A DNA stretch of 64,000 nucleotides from Caryophanales bacterium UBA2753 (GTDB lineage Bacteria > Bacillota_I > Bacilli_A > RFN20 > CAG-826), in NCBI GenBank assembly GCA_002353275.1, contig DEJH01000026.1, forward strand, positions 2,610 through 66,609, in the 5' to 3' direction. Below the pieces are notes generated by a model. It worked only from the letters and a program-made list of their open reading frames with translations, had not been told where the DNA came from and did no database searches. Position 1 is the stretch's first letter, and every line of letters starts with the position of its first letter. Made by a program: the position numbers and the translations under genes. Shown here piece after piece: positions 1 to 8,707 of this stretch.

Positions 1-1605
1 ACATTAGGAATTCCAGTTAGCCAAATTAGAGTGATTAAGCCACGTGTTGGTGGTGGTTTTGGTGGTAAACAAGCTTTCCATGGTGAATTCTTCTGTGCTC
101 TTACTACTTTAAGAACTGGAAAACCATCACGTCTTGTTTATACAAGAGAAGAAGTCTTTGGTGCTTCATATACTCGTCACCCAATGAGAATTACATTAAG
201 AATGGGTGCGATGAAAGATGGAAGAATTAACGCCATTGATTGTAGAACATTAAGTGATACTGGTGCTTATGGTGAGCACTCTCTTACCGTCTTTATGATT
301 GTCGGTAGTAAAGTTTTACCTTTATATAATAAAGTTGATGCTGTCCGTTTTGGTGGACATGTTGTTTATACTAACCACGTTCCAGCAGGAGCATATCGTG
401 GTTATGGTGCTATTCAAGGAAACTATGCTTTAGAAGCTACCGTTGATATTCTTTCTGAAAAACTTGGAATGGATCCAAAAGTTGTGAGAGAAATCAACTC
501 CATGAAAGAAAAAGAAACTTCTCCAATTTTTGAAATTATGGGAGAAGGTACAAAAGGCACTGCAATGATTATGGAATCTTGTAAACTTCCATATTGTATT
601 AAGCGTGGTGCTGAGCTTATTGACTGGGAACATAATCACCCAGCTAAAAAAGTTAGTGAGAATAGAGTCCGTGGCTATGGAATGGCGATCGCTATGCAAG
701 GTAGTGGTATTCCATTCATGGATATGGGAAGTGCCTCAATTAAGCTAAACGACGGGGGTTCTTATATGGTTACGGTCGGCGCAACCGATATTGGACAAGG
801 TTCAGATACAATGATTTCTCAAATCGTTGCAGAAGAACTTGGAACCACCGTTGATAATGTATTAATTTATTCTTCTGATACCGATTTAACACCATTTGAC
901 TGTGGTGCTTATGCTTCTAGTACAACCTATGTTTCAGGTAATGCTGCTTGGAAGGCTGCTCAAAAAATGAGAAGAAGATTAATTAAAGAAGCAGCAACAT
1001 TCTTAGAATGTGATGAAAACTCAGTCGAATTTGATGGAACCACATTTACTAGTGGAAGTAAATCCATCACTTTAAATGAAATTTCTGTAAAAATGCTATA
1101 TAACAAAAACTTACAACAAGTCCAAGTAACTGAAAGTTATTATGGTCATGTTTCTCCACCTCCATTTATGGCAGCGTATGCTGAAGTGGAAGTTGATCTT
1201 GAAACTGGTGAATATGACATCCTTAACTATGTTACTGTTACTGATTGTGGTACCACAATTAACCCTACTCTTGCCAAAGGACAAGTTGAAGGAGGAATTG
1301 TTCAAGGTATAGGTATGGCCTGTTTTGAGGCTGTTAAATATGATAAGAAAGGTAATCTTTTAAGTAACAACTTCCTTAACTACCATATTCCTACTCAAAA
1401 AGAAATTCATAAACTCACCACTGAATTCGCTGATTCATATGAACCAACTGGTCCATTTGGAGCGAAGTCTGTTGGTGAAATTGGTATTGATACACCTCCA
1501 GCAGTTATCTGTAACGCAATTTATAATGCAACAGGTGTAAGAATTCATTCTTTACCAATCACTCCAGAAAAGATTTTAAAAGGTATTAAAGAACTCAAAA
1601 AATAG
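1..1605 (+). CDS. Xanthine dehydrogenase-family molybdenum-binding subunit (XdhD-like), 5'-truncated by window edge
   Basis: The reading frame is open from base 1, so the N-terminal part lies outside the window; 534 residues are visible. The sequence shows the molybdopterin-binding glycine motif GGGFGGKQ, the substrate-pocket segment AYRGYGAIQG, the cofactor motif DIGQG and, near the C terminus, the catalytic glutamate in FGAKSVGEIG. These are hallmarks of the large subunit of XDH/aldehyde oxidase molybdenum hydroxylases, which hydroxylate purines or related heterocycles. It is the first of two such subunits here; the second is at 5309-7402. Its neighbours (HyuA, SsnA, YgeY, YgeW types) match the Escherichia coli yge/ygf purine locus, where the large subunit is XdhD. 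The substrate cannot be read from the sequence. Stop TAG lies one base before the next ATG, so the genes are co-transcribed. Confidence 0.9.
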   Translation, partial: TLGIPVSQIRVIKPRVGGGFGGKQAFHGEFFCALTTLRTGKPSRLVYTREEVFGASYTRHPMRITLRMGAMKDGRINAIDCRTLSDTGAYGEHSLTVFMIVGSKVLPLYNKVDAVRFGGHVVYTNHVPAGAYRGYGAIQGNYALEATVDILSEKLGMDPKVVREINSMKEKETSPIFEIMGEGTKGTAMIMESCKLPYCIKRGAELIDWEHNHPAKKVSENRVRGYGMAIAMQGSGIPFMDMGSASIKLNDGGSYMVTVGATDIGQGSDTMISQIVAEELGTTVDNVLIYSSDTDLTPFDCGAYASSTTYVSGNAAWKAAQKMRRRLIKEAATFLECDENSVEFDGTTFTSGSKSITLNEISVKMLYNKNLQQVQVTESYYGHVSPPPFMAAYAEVEVDLETGEYDILNYVTVTDCGTTINPTLAKGQVEGGIVQGIGMACFEAVKYDKKGNLLSNNFLNYHIPTQKEIHKLTTEFADSYEPTGPFGAKSVGEIGIDTPPAVICNAIYNATGVRIHSLPITPEKILKGIKELKK

Positions 1606-1606
1606 T

Positions 1607-2917
1607 ATGTTTGATTTATTTATCAAAAACGGATACGTATATATTGATGGTGAATTTCGTAACGTTAATATCGGAATAACCGGGGAAAAGATTTCATATC
1701 TTGGACCTGAAGAATTTTCCGCTAACGAAGTTATTGATGCCAGTAATAGAAAAATCATCCCTGGCTTAATTGATCCACATGTTCATTTTGATTTATATTG
1801 TGGAACAATTACCTCTAGAGATAACTTTTATTACGGTTCTAAAAGCGCGATTTATGGTGGAGTAACCACAATCGTGGATTTCCTAGATCCTAGTAGAAAC
1901 GCTAAAGAGCTTGAAGAAACTTTTTATGCTAGAAAAAAATTAGCGGAAAACTGTAATGTTGATTATCACTTTCATGCTTGTATTCGTGAACCTGATGGAG
2001 ATTTAGAAGAATATGTCTTAAAAATGAAACAGCTTGGTATGAATACCATTAAGCTTTTTACTACATATTCTGAAACTCATCGAAGAACTTATGATAAAGA
2101 TATAATTGAGTTATTAAAACTCTCTAAAAAATATGATTTCCTCGTTTTAGCCCATATTGAAAATGATGAAATGATTAATCGAGACGAATCACTTACTTAT
2201 GAATCTCTTTCGGAAGCAAGAAATTCAGAAAGTGAGACATCTGAGGCTCTCAAATTATGTGGGTACGCTCGTGAGACCGGTGGTAATTTATATATGGTCC
2301 ACTGCTCTAGTGGAAACACGATTGAAAGAATCAAAAAAGAATATAAAGATTGTTTAAACAAGAATATTTTTGTTGAATCTTGCCCTCAATATTTCGTGTT
2401 TAATAGTTCGGTGTTGAAGGGTAAACAAGGATATCTATTTACTTTTGCTCCTCCTTTAAGAAAAGAAGAAGAAAGAAAACTTTTGATTAATAACTTTAAC
2501 AATATCTACACAATCGGTACTGATCACTGTGCTTTTAATATTGAAGATAAAAAAAGTCACACACTTTTAAAAGGAATGCCGCTAGGAGTAGGAGGAATCG
2601 AAACTAGCTTTATCGTTATGTATAAATTATTTGGTGATTCAGTAATTGATAAGATGTGCAAAAATGTCGCTAAAATTGAAAGATTTGCCGGCAAAAGTGG
2701 TATTTTAGTTGGAAATTACGCAGATTTAGTTATTCTCAAAAGTGGTTTATATAAGATTGGAAAGCCTCATGGAAATGTTGATTATTCAATCTATGAAGGA
2801 ATCACTTCTAACATCAAAATTGAATCGACAATCATTCGTGGTCAATTCGCTTTAAAAGATGGCAGATTTATTCGTCATAAAGGTCAATTAATCGACTGTG
2901 AGAAAGGGAAAAAATAA
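1607..2917 (+). CDS. hyuA: Dihydropyrimidinase/D-hydantoinase-family amidohydrolase (HyuA-like)
   Basis: A 436-residue cyclic amidohydrolase. Metal ligands are visible: H58 and H60 in DPHVHFD, the probable carbamylated lysine in NTIKLFTTYSE, further histidines in LAHIEND and MVHCSSG, and the catalytic aspartate in IGTDHC. The family opens hydantoin- or dihydropyrimidine-type rings. In purine-degrading clusters it is thought to open a ring formed during urate/xanthine breakdown. It starts one base after the XDH-like stop and overlaps the next ATG by one base (TAATG), which implies translational coupling; no strong Shine-Dalgarno is seen. Length is slightly below the usual ~460. The exact substrate is inferred from context only. 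Confidence 0.88.
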   Translation: MFDLFIKNGYVYIDGEFRNVNIGITGEKISYLGPEEFSANEVIDASNRKIIPGLIDPHVHFDLYCGTITSRDNFYYGSKSAIYGGVTTIVDFLDPSRNAKELEETFYARKKLAENCNVDYHFHACIREPDGDLEEYVLKMKQLGMNTIKLFTTYSETHRRTYDKDIIELLKLSKKYDFLVLAHIENDEMINRDESLTYESLSEARNSESETSEALKLCGYARETGGNLYMVHCSSGNTIERIKKEYKDCLNKNIFVESCPQYFVFNSSVLKGKQGYLFTFAPPLRKEEERKLLINNFNNIYTIGTDHCAFNIEDKKSHTLLKGMPLGVGGIETSFIVMYKLFGDSVIDKMCKNVAKIERFAGKSGILVGNYADLVILKSGLYKIGKPHGNVDYSIYEGITSNIKIESTIIRGQFALKDGRFIRHKGQLIDCEKGKK

Positions 2918-4218
2918 TGAAAGCCTTAATTAATGTTCGTATTTATGACTATAAGAATTATATTGAAAACGGCTATGTTGTTTTTGATAAGAAGATTGTT
3001 AAAGTAGGTCAAATGACCGAATTCAAAAATGAGGGATATTCTCTTATTGATGGAAAAGGACAATTATTACTCCCTAACTTTGTTTGTGCTCACGCTCATA
3101 TTTATTCAATTTTTGCTCGTGGGCTTGCTCTTCCTTTCAATCCTAAAAATTTCCAAGAGATTTTAGACCAGATGTGGTGGAAATTAGATTCACAAATTGA
3201 TAATGAGATTACTTATTATTCTGGAATTGCGGCCGGTAGTGAATTCCTCCTTAATGGTGTGACCACGATTATTGATCACCACGTTTCAGGAGCAGAAATA
3301 ATTGGTTCGCTATCTTCTTTAAAGAAAGCTTTATTTAATACATTACATTTACGTTCAATTCTTTGCTTTGAATGTAGTGATCGCTATCCAATCTTAGATT
3401 GTATTAAAGAAAATATTTCTTTTGCTAATAAGAATCACACTGAATTTACTTCTGGATTATTTGGAATGCACGCTTCTATGTCATTATCTAATGAATCCTA
3501 TAAATTAATAAGTAAGAAGATTAAAGATATTCCTCTTCATATTCATGTAGCTGAAAGTAATATGGATGAGATGGATTCATATAATAAATATCACACCAAC
3601 ATCATCTCAAGATTAGATAAATATCACCTTATTAATAAAGATTCTTTAATTGTTCATGGAGTGCACATCACTGATGACGAACTTAAGATTGTTAAAGATA
3701 GAGAAGCTTATATGGTGGTAAATACCACAAGCAATTTAAATAATGCTGTTGGAGTGCCTGATATTAAAAAATATTTAGATTATAAGATCCCAGTTATGAT
3801 TGGTAATGATGGGTTATCTTCTTCGATGGCAACAGAATATTTGAATGCTTATTATTTGACTCATTTTAAAAATAATAATCCTACCTCTATGAATTTAGGG
3901 GCCATTGTTGATATAATCAATAATGCATATAATTATGTCAGTCGTAGATTGGGGACTAATATTGGTAAAATCGAACCTTCTTTTGTAAGCGATTTTATGC
4001 TTTTACCTTATACCCCATTTACTGATATGAGTTCTTCTAATGCCTTTGGTCATATCTTCTTTGGTTTATATCCTAATTTCAAACCAGTCGATGTATATGT
4101 TGACGGAGTTCGCTTAGTAAGAAATGGTGAACTCACCTCTAAAAAAGTAAAAGAAGAATTAATTAAATCTCGTGAATATAGTCAAAAACTTTGGAAAAAA
4201 GTGAAGGAGTTAAATTAA
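2917..4218 (+). CDS. ssnA: Putative aminohydrolase SsnA
   Basis: A 433-residue amidohydrolase of the SsnA/guanine-deaminase-like branch. The N-terminal metal site is H59 and H61 (CAHAHIYS), followed by the SsnA-type stretch FARGLALPF and the DQMWWKLD segment. Later metal and catalytic residues appear in HIHVAES, VHGVH and GNDGLSS. SsnA occurs with XDH, YgeW and YgeY in enteric and clostridial purine loci and is proposed to hydrolyse or deaminate a purine-derived intermediate. It overlaps both neighbours by one base (TAATG), so it sits firmly inside the operon. The call as SsnA rather than generic guanine deaminase rests on the WW segment and on context. Confidence 0.85.
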   Translation: MKALINVRIYDYKNYIENGYVVFDKKIVKVGQMTEFKNEGYSLIDGKGQLLLPNFVCAHAHIYSIFARGLALPFNPKNFQEILDQMWWKLDSQIDNEITYYSGIAAGSEFLLNGVTTIIDHHVSGAEIIGSLSSLKKALFNTLHLRSILCFECSDRYPILDCIKENISFANKNHTEFTSGLFGMHASMSLSNESYKLISKKIKDIPLHIHVAESNMDEMDSYNKYHTNIISRLDKYHLINKDSLIVHGVHITDDELKIVKDREAYMVVNTTSNLNNAVGVPDIKKYLDYKIPVMIGNDGLSSSMATEYLNAYYLTHFKNNNPTSMNLGAIVDIINNAYNYVSRRLGTNIGKIEPSFVSDFMLLPYTPFTDMSSSNAFGHIFFGLYPNFKPVDVYVDGVRLVRNGELTSKKVKEELIKSREYSQKLWKKVKELN

Positions 4219-5303
4219 TGGATTTAAGTACAAAATTTGATGGATTATACCTAAAGAACCCACTTATGCCAGCAGCAGGACCACTTGTTGGTGATGCTGA
4301 AAAAATGCTTTGGCTTAAAGATCAGGGTTTAGGCGCGCTTGTCGCAAAAACAATTTCTACTAAAGACGCTCATATTCCTCACCCATGTATCATTGGAGAA
4401 GGAATGGACAAGATTTTCAACTGTGAACTTTGGACCGAATATCCTAAAGAAAAATGGATAAATGAATTCCTTCCAGAATTAAAAGCGAAAAAAGGTGATA
4501 CTCCTTTAATCATTTCAGTTGGTTATACCAAAGAAGATATGGAAGTTCTCATTCCTCTTCTCGATGAATTTGCGGATGCTTTTGAAGTGAGCTGCCACTA
4601 TGTTGGAACTGACCATGAAAAAGTTGCAGAAACTGTTAGAACAATTAGAAAGCACACCAAAAAACCTTTCTATATGAAAATTTCACCACATATTCCAGAT
4701 CCAGCAGGATTTGCTCATATCATCAAAGAGAATGGCGCTAATGGTGTGGTTGCTATTAACTCTTTAGGACCAAGCATGGTTATTGATGTAGAAAATCGTA
4801 AAATGGCTTGTTCTAATGACAAAGGATTTGTCTGGATGAGTGGACCAGTTATTAAACCATTAGCTTTAGCTACTGTTTACACTATTAAACAAGCTGAGCC
4901 ATCCTTAACTGTTATTGGTGTTGGTGGAGTTGCTTCTGCTAAAGATGTAATTGAATTCTTATTAGCAGGTGCTTCAGCGGTTGGAATGCTTTCTGCTCCT
5001 ATGTTAAGAGGAAAAGAATTATATGCAAAAGTTATCGCTGACCTTCCAAAAGAATTAGAAAAATATGGTTTCTCTTCTGTTGAAGAAGTGATTCATACTC
5101 AACTTAAAAATGTCGTTACTTATGAGCATGAAATGCCAAAAGTGGAAGCTCTCAAATGTTCCCACTGTGGATTATGCGCTCGTAACTGCCCATATTTTGC
5201 AATTAATATGAATTCAGAAAAAGTTCCTGAATTTGATTTAAATATATGCTTTAGATGCGGTCTCTGCGCGTCTAAATGCCCAGTAAAGGCTATCAAATTT
5301 TAA
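4218..5303 (+). CDS. PreA/dihydroorotate-dehydrogenase-like flavoprotein with C-terminal 2x[4Fe-4S] domain (possible short YgfK counterpart)
   Basis: A 361-residue protein from ATG 4218, chosen because the AAGGAGT ribosome site at 4204-4210 precedes it; an upstream in-frame start would only overlap ssnA. Residues ~1-300 form an FMN-dependent TIM barrel (N-terminal NPLMPAAGP, then AKTIST, and GVGGVASAKD for phosphate binding). The last ~60 residues carry two ferredoxin motifs, CSHCGLCARNCP and CFRCGLCASKCP. The active-site region reads EVSCHYVG instead of the NxSCP of ordinary PreA. In E. coli this place is taken by the ~1000-residue YgfK, whose N-terminal part has, as recalled, a similar pattern (PAAGP, KT, PCI, FN.E, SVGY). 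I infer it does that part's job. No NAD(P)-binding half is encoded beside it. It could also be a divergent dihydropyrimidine dehydrogenase subunit. Confidence 0.75.
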   Translation: MDLSTKFDGLYLKNPLMPAAGPLVGDAEKMLWLKDQGLGALVAKTISTKDAHIPHPCIIGEGMDKIFNCELWTEYPKEKWINEFLPELKAKKGDTPLIISVGYTKEDMEVLIPLLDEFADAFEVSCHYVGTDHEKVAETVRTIRKHTKKPFYMKISPHIPDPAGFAHIIKENGANGVVAINSLGPSMVIDVENRKMACSNDKGFVWMSGPVIKPLALATVYTIKQAEPSLTVIGVGGVASAKDVIEFLLAGASAVGMLSAPMLRGKELYAKVIADLPKELEKYGFSSVEEVIHTQLKNVVTYEHEMPKVEALKCSHCGLCARNCPYFAINMNSEKVPEFDLNICFRCGLCASKCPVKAIKF

Positions 5304-5308
5304 TCACA

Positions 5309-7402
5309 ATGCTACCGAAATATTTAACTTCAGTCAAAAAAGTAGATAACGAAGAAAAGATGTCAGGAATGGCAATTTTTACAGGCGATATTCTCATGGA
5401 AGACGCCTACTATGCTATCCCTGTTCGTTCTACTATTTCATTTGGAAAGATTTTAGAAATTAAAGTTCCTACATTACCAAAGAACTATTATTTCATTTCT
5501 GCTAAAGACATCATCAAAGAAAACGTATGCAATATCATCGTTGATGATTGGCCAGTTTTCGCAGATAAAGAAACCCACTATAAAGGTGAAACAATTGGAT
5601 TAATTGTTGGGCCAGATAAAAAGAAAGCGATTGAATTATCCAAATTAGTGGAAGTCAAATACGAAGAATATGAACCAGTATATGAGATGAAAAACTCATA
5701 TGTTCATAAAGAATTCGTTAAAGGCGATAAGGAAGTATTTAAGAAAGCTAGTAAAGTTTTCTCTGAAGAATTTGAAACAGGTTATCAAGATCAAATCTAT
5801 TTAGAACCACAAGGAATGTTGATGTGGCTTGATGGAGATAAAATCACTGTCAAAGCTTCAATGCAATGCCCTTTCTATATTAAAAAAGCAATCATGAGAA
5901 CTCTTGGCTATCCAGAAGATAAAGTGAGAGTTATTCAACCTGCTGTTGGTGGTGCTTTTGGTGGAAAGGAACATTACCCATCTTTGATGGGTGCTCAACT
6001 TGCTACCGCAATTGTGAAAATCAAAAAACCGATTAAGATGATTTTTGATCGTAAAGAAGATATTACTTTTACCACTAAACGTCATCCTTCAAAAACCAAT
6101 ATAAGTGCTTATTTAGATGACAAAGATAATATTTTAGGAGTTAAGATTCATGTTGGAATCGATGGAGGAGCCTATATTGGCTGCTCAATGGTTGTTCTTT
6201 CTAGAGCCTTAATCGCTGCGACAAATACCTATACTTTTGATAACGTGGAAATTGTTGGTGATGCTTATTGCACTAATAAAATTCCTTCCGCCGCTTTTAG
6301 AGGATTTGGATCTCCTCAATCAATATTTGCAATTGAGCTATTTATTAACCATTTAGCGGACTTTCTACATGTTAATCCTGTTGATTTACGTACAAAATAC
6401 TTAGTTAAAACCGGAGATATCACTTCCACTAATGGCGTATTTAGAGACCCAATTATCTTAAAAGATTTAATCGATAAAGCTTTTGAGATGAGTGATTATA
6501 AACGCAAAGTAAAGGAATATTCTAAACCAGGAACATATCGAGGAATTGGTTATTCTACCTTCCTTCATGGATGTGGCTTTACTGGTAGTGGAGAAAGCAC
6601 AATTATTAATGCTCAACTTAGAATGAAGAAAGATAAAGATGGTGTAGTTACTTTTTACACATCTCAAGTCGACTTTGGTCAAGGTAATAGAACAACATTA
6701 AAAAGAATTGTCGTTGATACATTAGGCATTCCAGAAGATAAAGTTATTTATGACGCTCCTGATACTGATCAAACTCTTTCTACTGGACCAACTGCTGCTA
6801 GTAGAACGATTATTATTGTTGGAGGATTAGTAGCTAAAGCTGCTAAACATCTTAAAGAAATCTGGATTGATGGCAAGGAGCAAGAAATTGTTGAACCATA
6901 TGTCGGCCCTTCATATATCAAATGGGATGAAGATACGATGCAAGGAGATGCTTATCCAGGATATGCTTGGGGAGTTAATGTCATCGAAGTTGAAGTTGAC
7001 CCAATTACATACGAAGTATCAATTATTGGAACTTGGTCAACTTATGATGTCGGTCACGCAATCGATGAAAGAATAATCATCGGTCAAGCTGATGGTGGAT
7101 TAGCTCAAGCTTTAGGATGGGCCTATTTAGAAAAAGAAGAGGTCTCTGATGGCGAATTTAAACAAACAAGGATGAGTGACTATGTGATTCCAACCTTTGT
7201 CGATTTACCAAAAATGGAGACCGCTCTAATTGATAATCCATTCCCTTATGGTGCTTTCGGCGCTAAAGGAGCGGGCGAACTTACTTTTGTCGGAGGAGCC
7301 CCTGCTTTTGCTATTGCTTTAGAACAAGCAATTAATCGCAAGGTTCATAAAATCCCAGCGACACCTGAATATATTATGGAGTTAATTGAAAATGGAAATT
7401 AA
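5309..7402 (+). CDS. xdhA: Xanthine dehydrogenase molybdenum-binding subunit
   Basis: A 697-residue molybdenum hydroxylase large subunit. N-terminal domain (~1-110) is the a/b-hammerhead; the Moco domain shows GGAFGGKEH, AAFRGFGSPQ, DFGQGNRTT and the catalytic glutamate in FGAKGAGELTF. Length is close to other single-subunit XdhA proteins (~700-760). ATG 5309 is preferred because an upstream start at 5276 lies inside the preceding ferredoxin domain; no strong ribosome site is visible, so coupling to the upstream gene is likely. It is followed by the 2Fe-2S and FAD subunits, completing an XdhABC-type enzyme that oxidises hypoxanthine/xanthine or, running in reverse, may reduce urate. Paralogous to the truncated subunit at the left edge, with clearly different active-site flanks. 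Confidence 0.9.
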   Translation: MLPKYLTSVKKVDNEEKMSGMAIFTGDILMEDAYYAIPVRSTISFGKILEIKVPTLPKNYYFISAKDIIKENVCNIIVDDWPVFADKETHYKGETIGLIVGPDKKKAIELSKLVEVKYEEYEPVYEMKNSYVHKEFVKGDKEVFKKASKVFSEEFETGYQDQIYLEPQGMLMWLDGDKITVKASMQCPFYIKKAIMRTLGYPEDKVRVIQPAVGGAFGGKEHYPSLMGAQLATAIVKIKKPIKMIFDRKEDITFTTKRHPSKTNISAYLDDKDNILGVKIHVGIDGGAYIGCSMVVLSRALIAATNTYTFDNVEIVGDAYCTNKIPSAAFRGFGSPQSIFAIELFINHLADFLHVNPVDLRTKYLVKTGDITSTNGVFRDPIILKDLIDKAFEMSDYKRKVKEYSKPGTYRGIGYSTFLHGCGFTGSGESTIINAQLRMKKDKDGVVTFYTSQVDFGQGNRTTLKRIVVDTLGIPEDKVIYDAPDTDQTLSTGPTAASRTIIIVGGLVAKAAKHLKEIWIDGKEQEIVEPYVGPSYIKWDEDTMQGDAYPGYAWGVNVIEVEVDPITYEVSIIGTWSTYDVGHAIDERIIIGQADGGLAQALGWAYLEKEEVSDGEFKQTRMSDYVIPTFVDLPKMETALIDNPFPYGAFGAKGAGELTFVGGAPAFAIALEQAINRKVHKIPATPEYIMELIENGN

Positions 7403-7859
7403 ATTTGTCCTTAATCATAAACAAGTTGCCATTGATGTTAATCCATCGATGAGACTTTTAGATGTCCTTCGTGATGTCTGTCATTTAACTGGCACTAAAG
7501 AAGGATGTGGAGAAGGTGAATGCGGAGCGTGTACTGTTTTAGTGAATGACGAACCAGTAAACTCTTGCTTAATGCCAATTATTAATGTTTTTGGAAAAGA
7601 AGTTATTACTATTGAAGGATTTAGAGAAACTAAAGCATATAAAGTTATTTCTTCTGCCTTTGCAGATATGGGCGGTAGCCAATGTGGCTTCTGCACCCCT
7701 GGAATGATTTTAGCGAGTTATGCTGTTTTAAGAAAAAATCCTCATCCAACTGATGAAGAAATTAGAATTGCTTTAAGTGGTAATTTATGTCGATGCACTG
7801 GTTATCAAGCAATTGTTAACGCTGTGAAATTAGCTAGTGAGAAAGGAGTGAAATTATGA
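7392..7859 (+). CDS. xdhC: Xanthine dehydrogenase 2Fe-2S iron-sulfur subunit
   Basis: A 155-residue two-domain ferredoxin subunit. The N-terminal plant-type 2Fe-2S site is GCGEGECGACTVLV; the C-terminal helical 2Fe-2S site is QCGFCTPGM followed by LCRCTGY. It shuttles electrons from the molybdenum centre to FAD. ATG 7392 is chosen over TTG 7386 because GGAG at 7378-7381 is well spaced from it. It overlaps the end of xdhA by 11 bases and its stop overlaps the start of xdhB (ATGA), so the three subunits are translationally coupled. There is a single Fe-S subunit in the window for two molybdenum subunits. Confidence 0.93.
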   Translation: MEIKFVLNHKQVAIDVNPSMRLLDVLRDVCHLTGTKEGCGEGECGACTVLVNDEPVNSCLMPIINVFGKEVITIEGFRETKAYKVISSAFADMGGSQCGFCTPGMILASYAVLRKNPHPTDEEIRIALSGNLCRCTGYQAIVNAVKLASEKGVKL

Positions 7860-8707
7860 TCCATTATTTTGTTCCTTCTTCTTTAAAAGAAGCTCTTAAA
7901 ATCTTAAATGAAAATGATTGCTATATCTTTGCTGGTGGCACTGATTTGATGGTCCAAAAACATCTTTCTAGTGGCTTACTCCCTAATTTTGATAAAGATG
8001 TACTCTTTATTATGAAAATTAATGAACTCAACTATATCGAAAAAGATAATGAAGGAAATATCCATATTGGAGCAACAACAAGATATAACGAAATTGAAGC
8101 TTCTTCTTTAATTCCAGAAATCTATAAAACTGTGATTAAAGAAATCGCTTCCCCTAATATTCGTAATATGGCCACTTTAGCGGGCAATATCGGTAACGCT
8201 TCTCCTGCTGGAGATAGTTTACTTCCACTTATCTTAAATGACGCGGAAGTCGTATTATCTTCGATTGATGGAGAAAGAATTATCAAGGTTCAAGACTTCA
8301 TTTTAGGAGTTAAAAAACTTGATAGAAAACAAAATGAAATCATCAAAGAAATCGTGATTAAACCACAAGAACTCGACTATTTTTATCGTAAAGTGGGTTC
8401 AAGAAAAGCGGAATCAATCACCAAAGTATCTTTCTTAGGTGGATATAAAATTGAAAAAAATCGACTCGTTGATTTTAGAGTGGCATTTGGTAGTGTTTCT
8501 ACTAAAGTCGTAAGAAATCAAGAAGTTGAGAATAAATATATTAATAAGGAATTAAAAGATATAGATATTGATAGTGTAGTTAATGATTACACTAATCTAG
8601 TCACCCCGATTACTGATCAAAGAAGTAATAAGGAATATCGTCATAAAGTGGCGATGAATCTTCTTAAGAAATTCCTTAAAGAAATTAAAGGAGGTAGAGA
8701 TGAATAA
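7856..8707 (+). CDS. xdhB: Xanthine dehydrogenase FAD-binding subunit
   Basis: A 283-residue FAD-binding subunit of the CoxM/XdhB type. FAD-contact motifs are FAGGTDLMV near residue 25 and ATLAGNIGNASPAGDSLLPL near residue 105; the C-terminal CO-dehydrogenase flavoprotein domain ends with the usual basic segment. It passes electrons to NAD+ or another acceptor. Length is typical (~280-290). Its start overlaps the xdhC stop by four bases and its own stop is overlapped by the next ATG (8700), behind an AAAGGAGG ribosome site. It lacks any extra acceptor-binding extension, so the electron acceptor is unknown. Confidence 0.92.
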   Translation: MIHYFVPSSLKEALKILNENDCYIFAGGTDLMVQKHLSSGLLPNFDKDVLFIMKINELNYIEKDNEGNIHIGATTRYNEIEASSLIPEIYKTVIKEIASPNIRNMATLAGNIGNASPAGDSLLPLILNDAEVVLSSIDGERIIKVQDFILGVKKLDRKQNEIIKEIVIKPQELDYFYRKVGSRKAESITKVSFLGGYKIEKNRLVDFRVAFGSVSTKVVRNQEVENKYINKELKDIDIDSVVNDYTNLVTPITDQRSNKEYRHKVAMNLLKKFLKEIKGGRDE

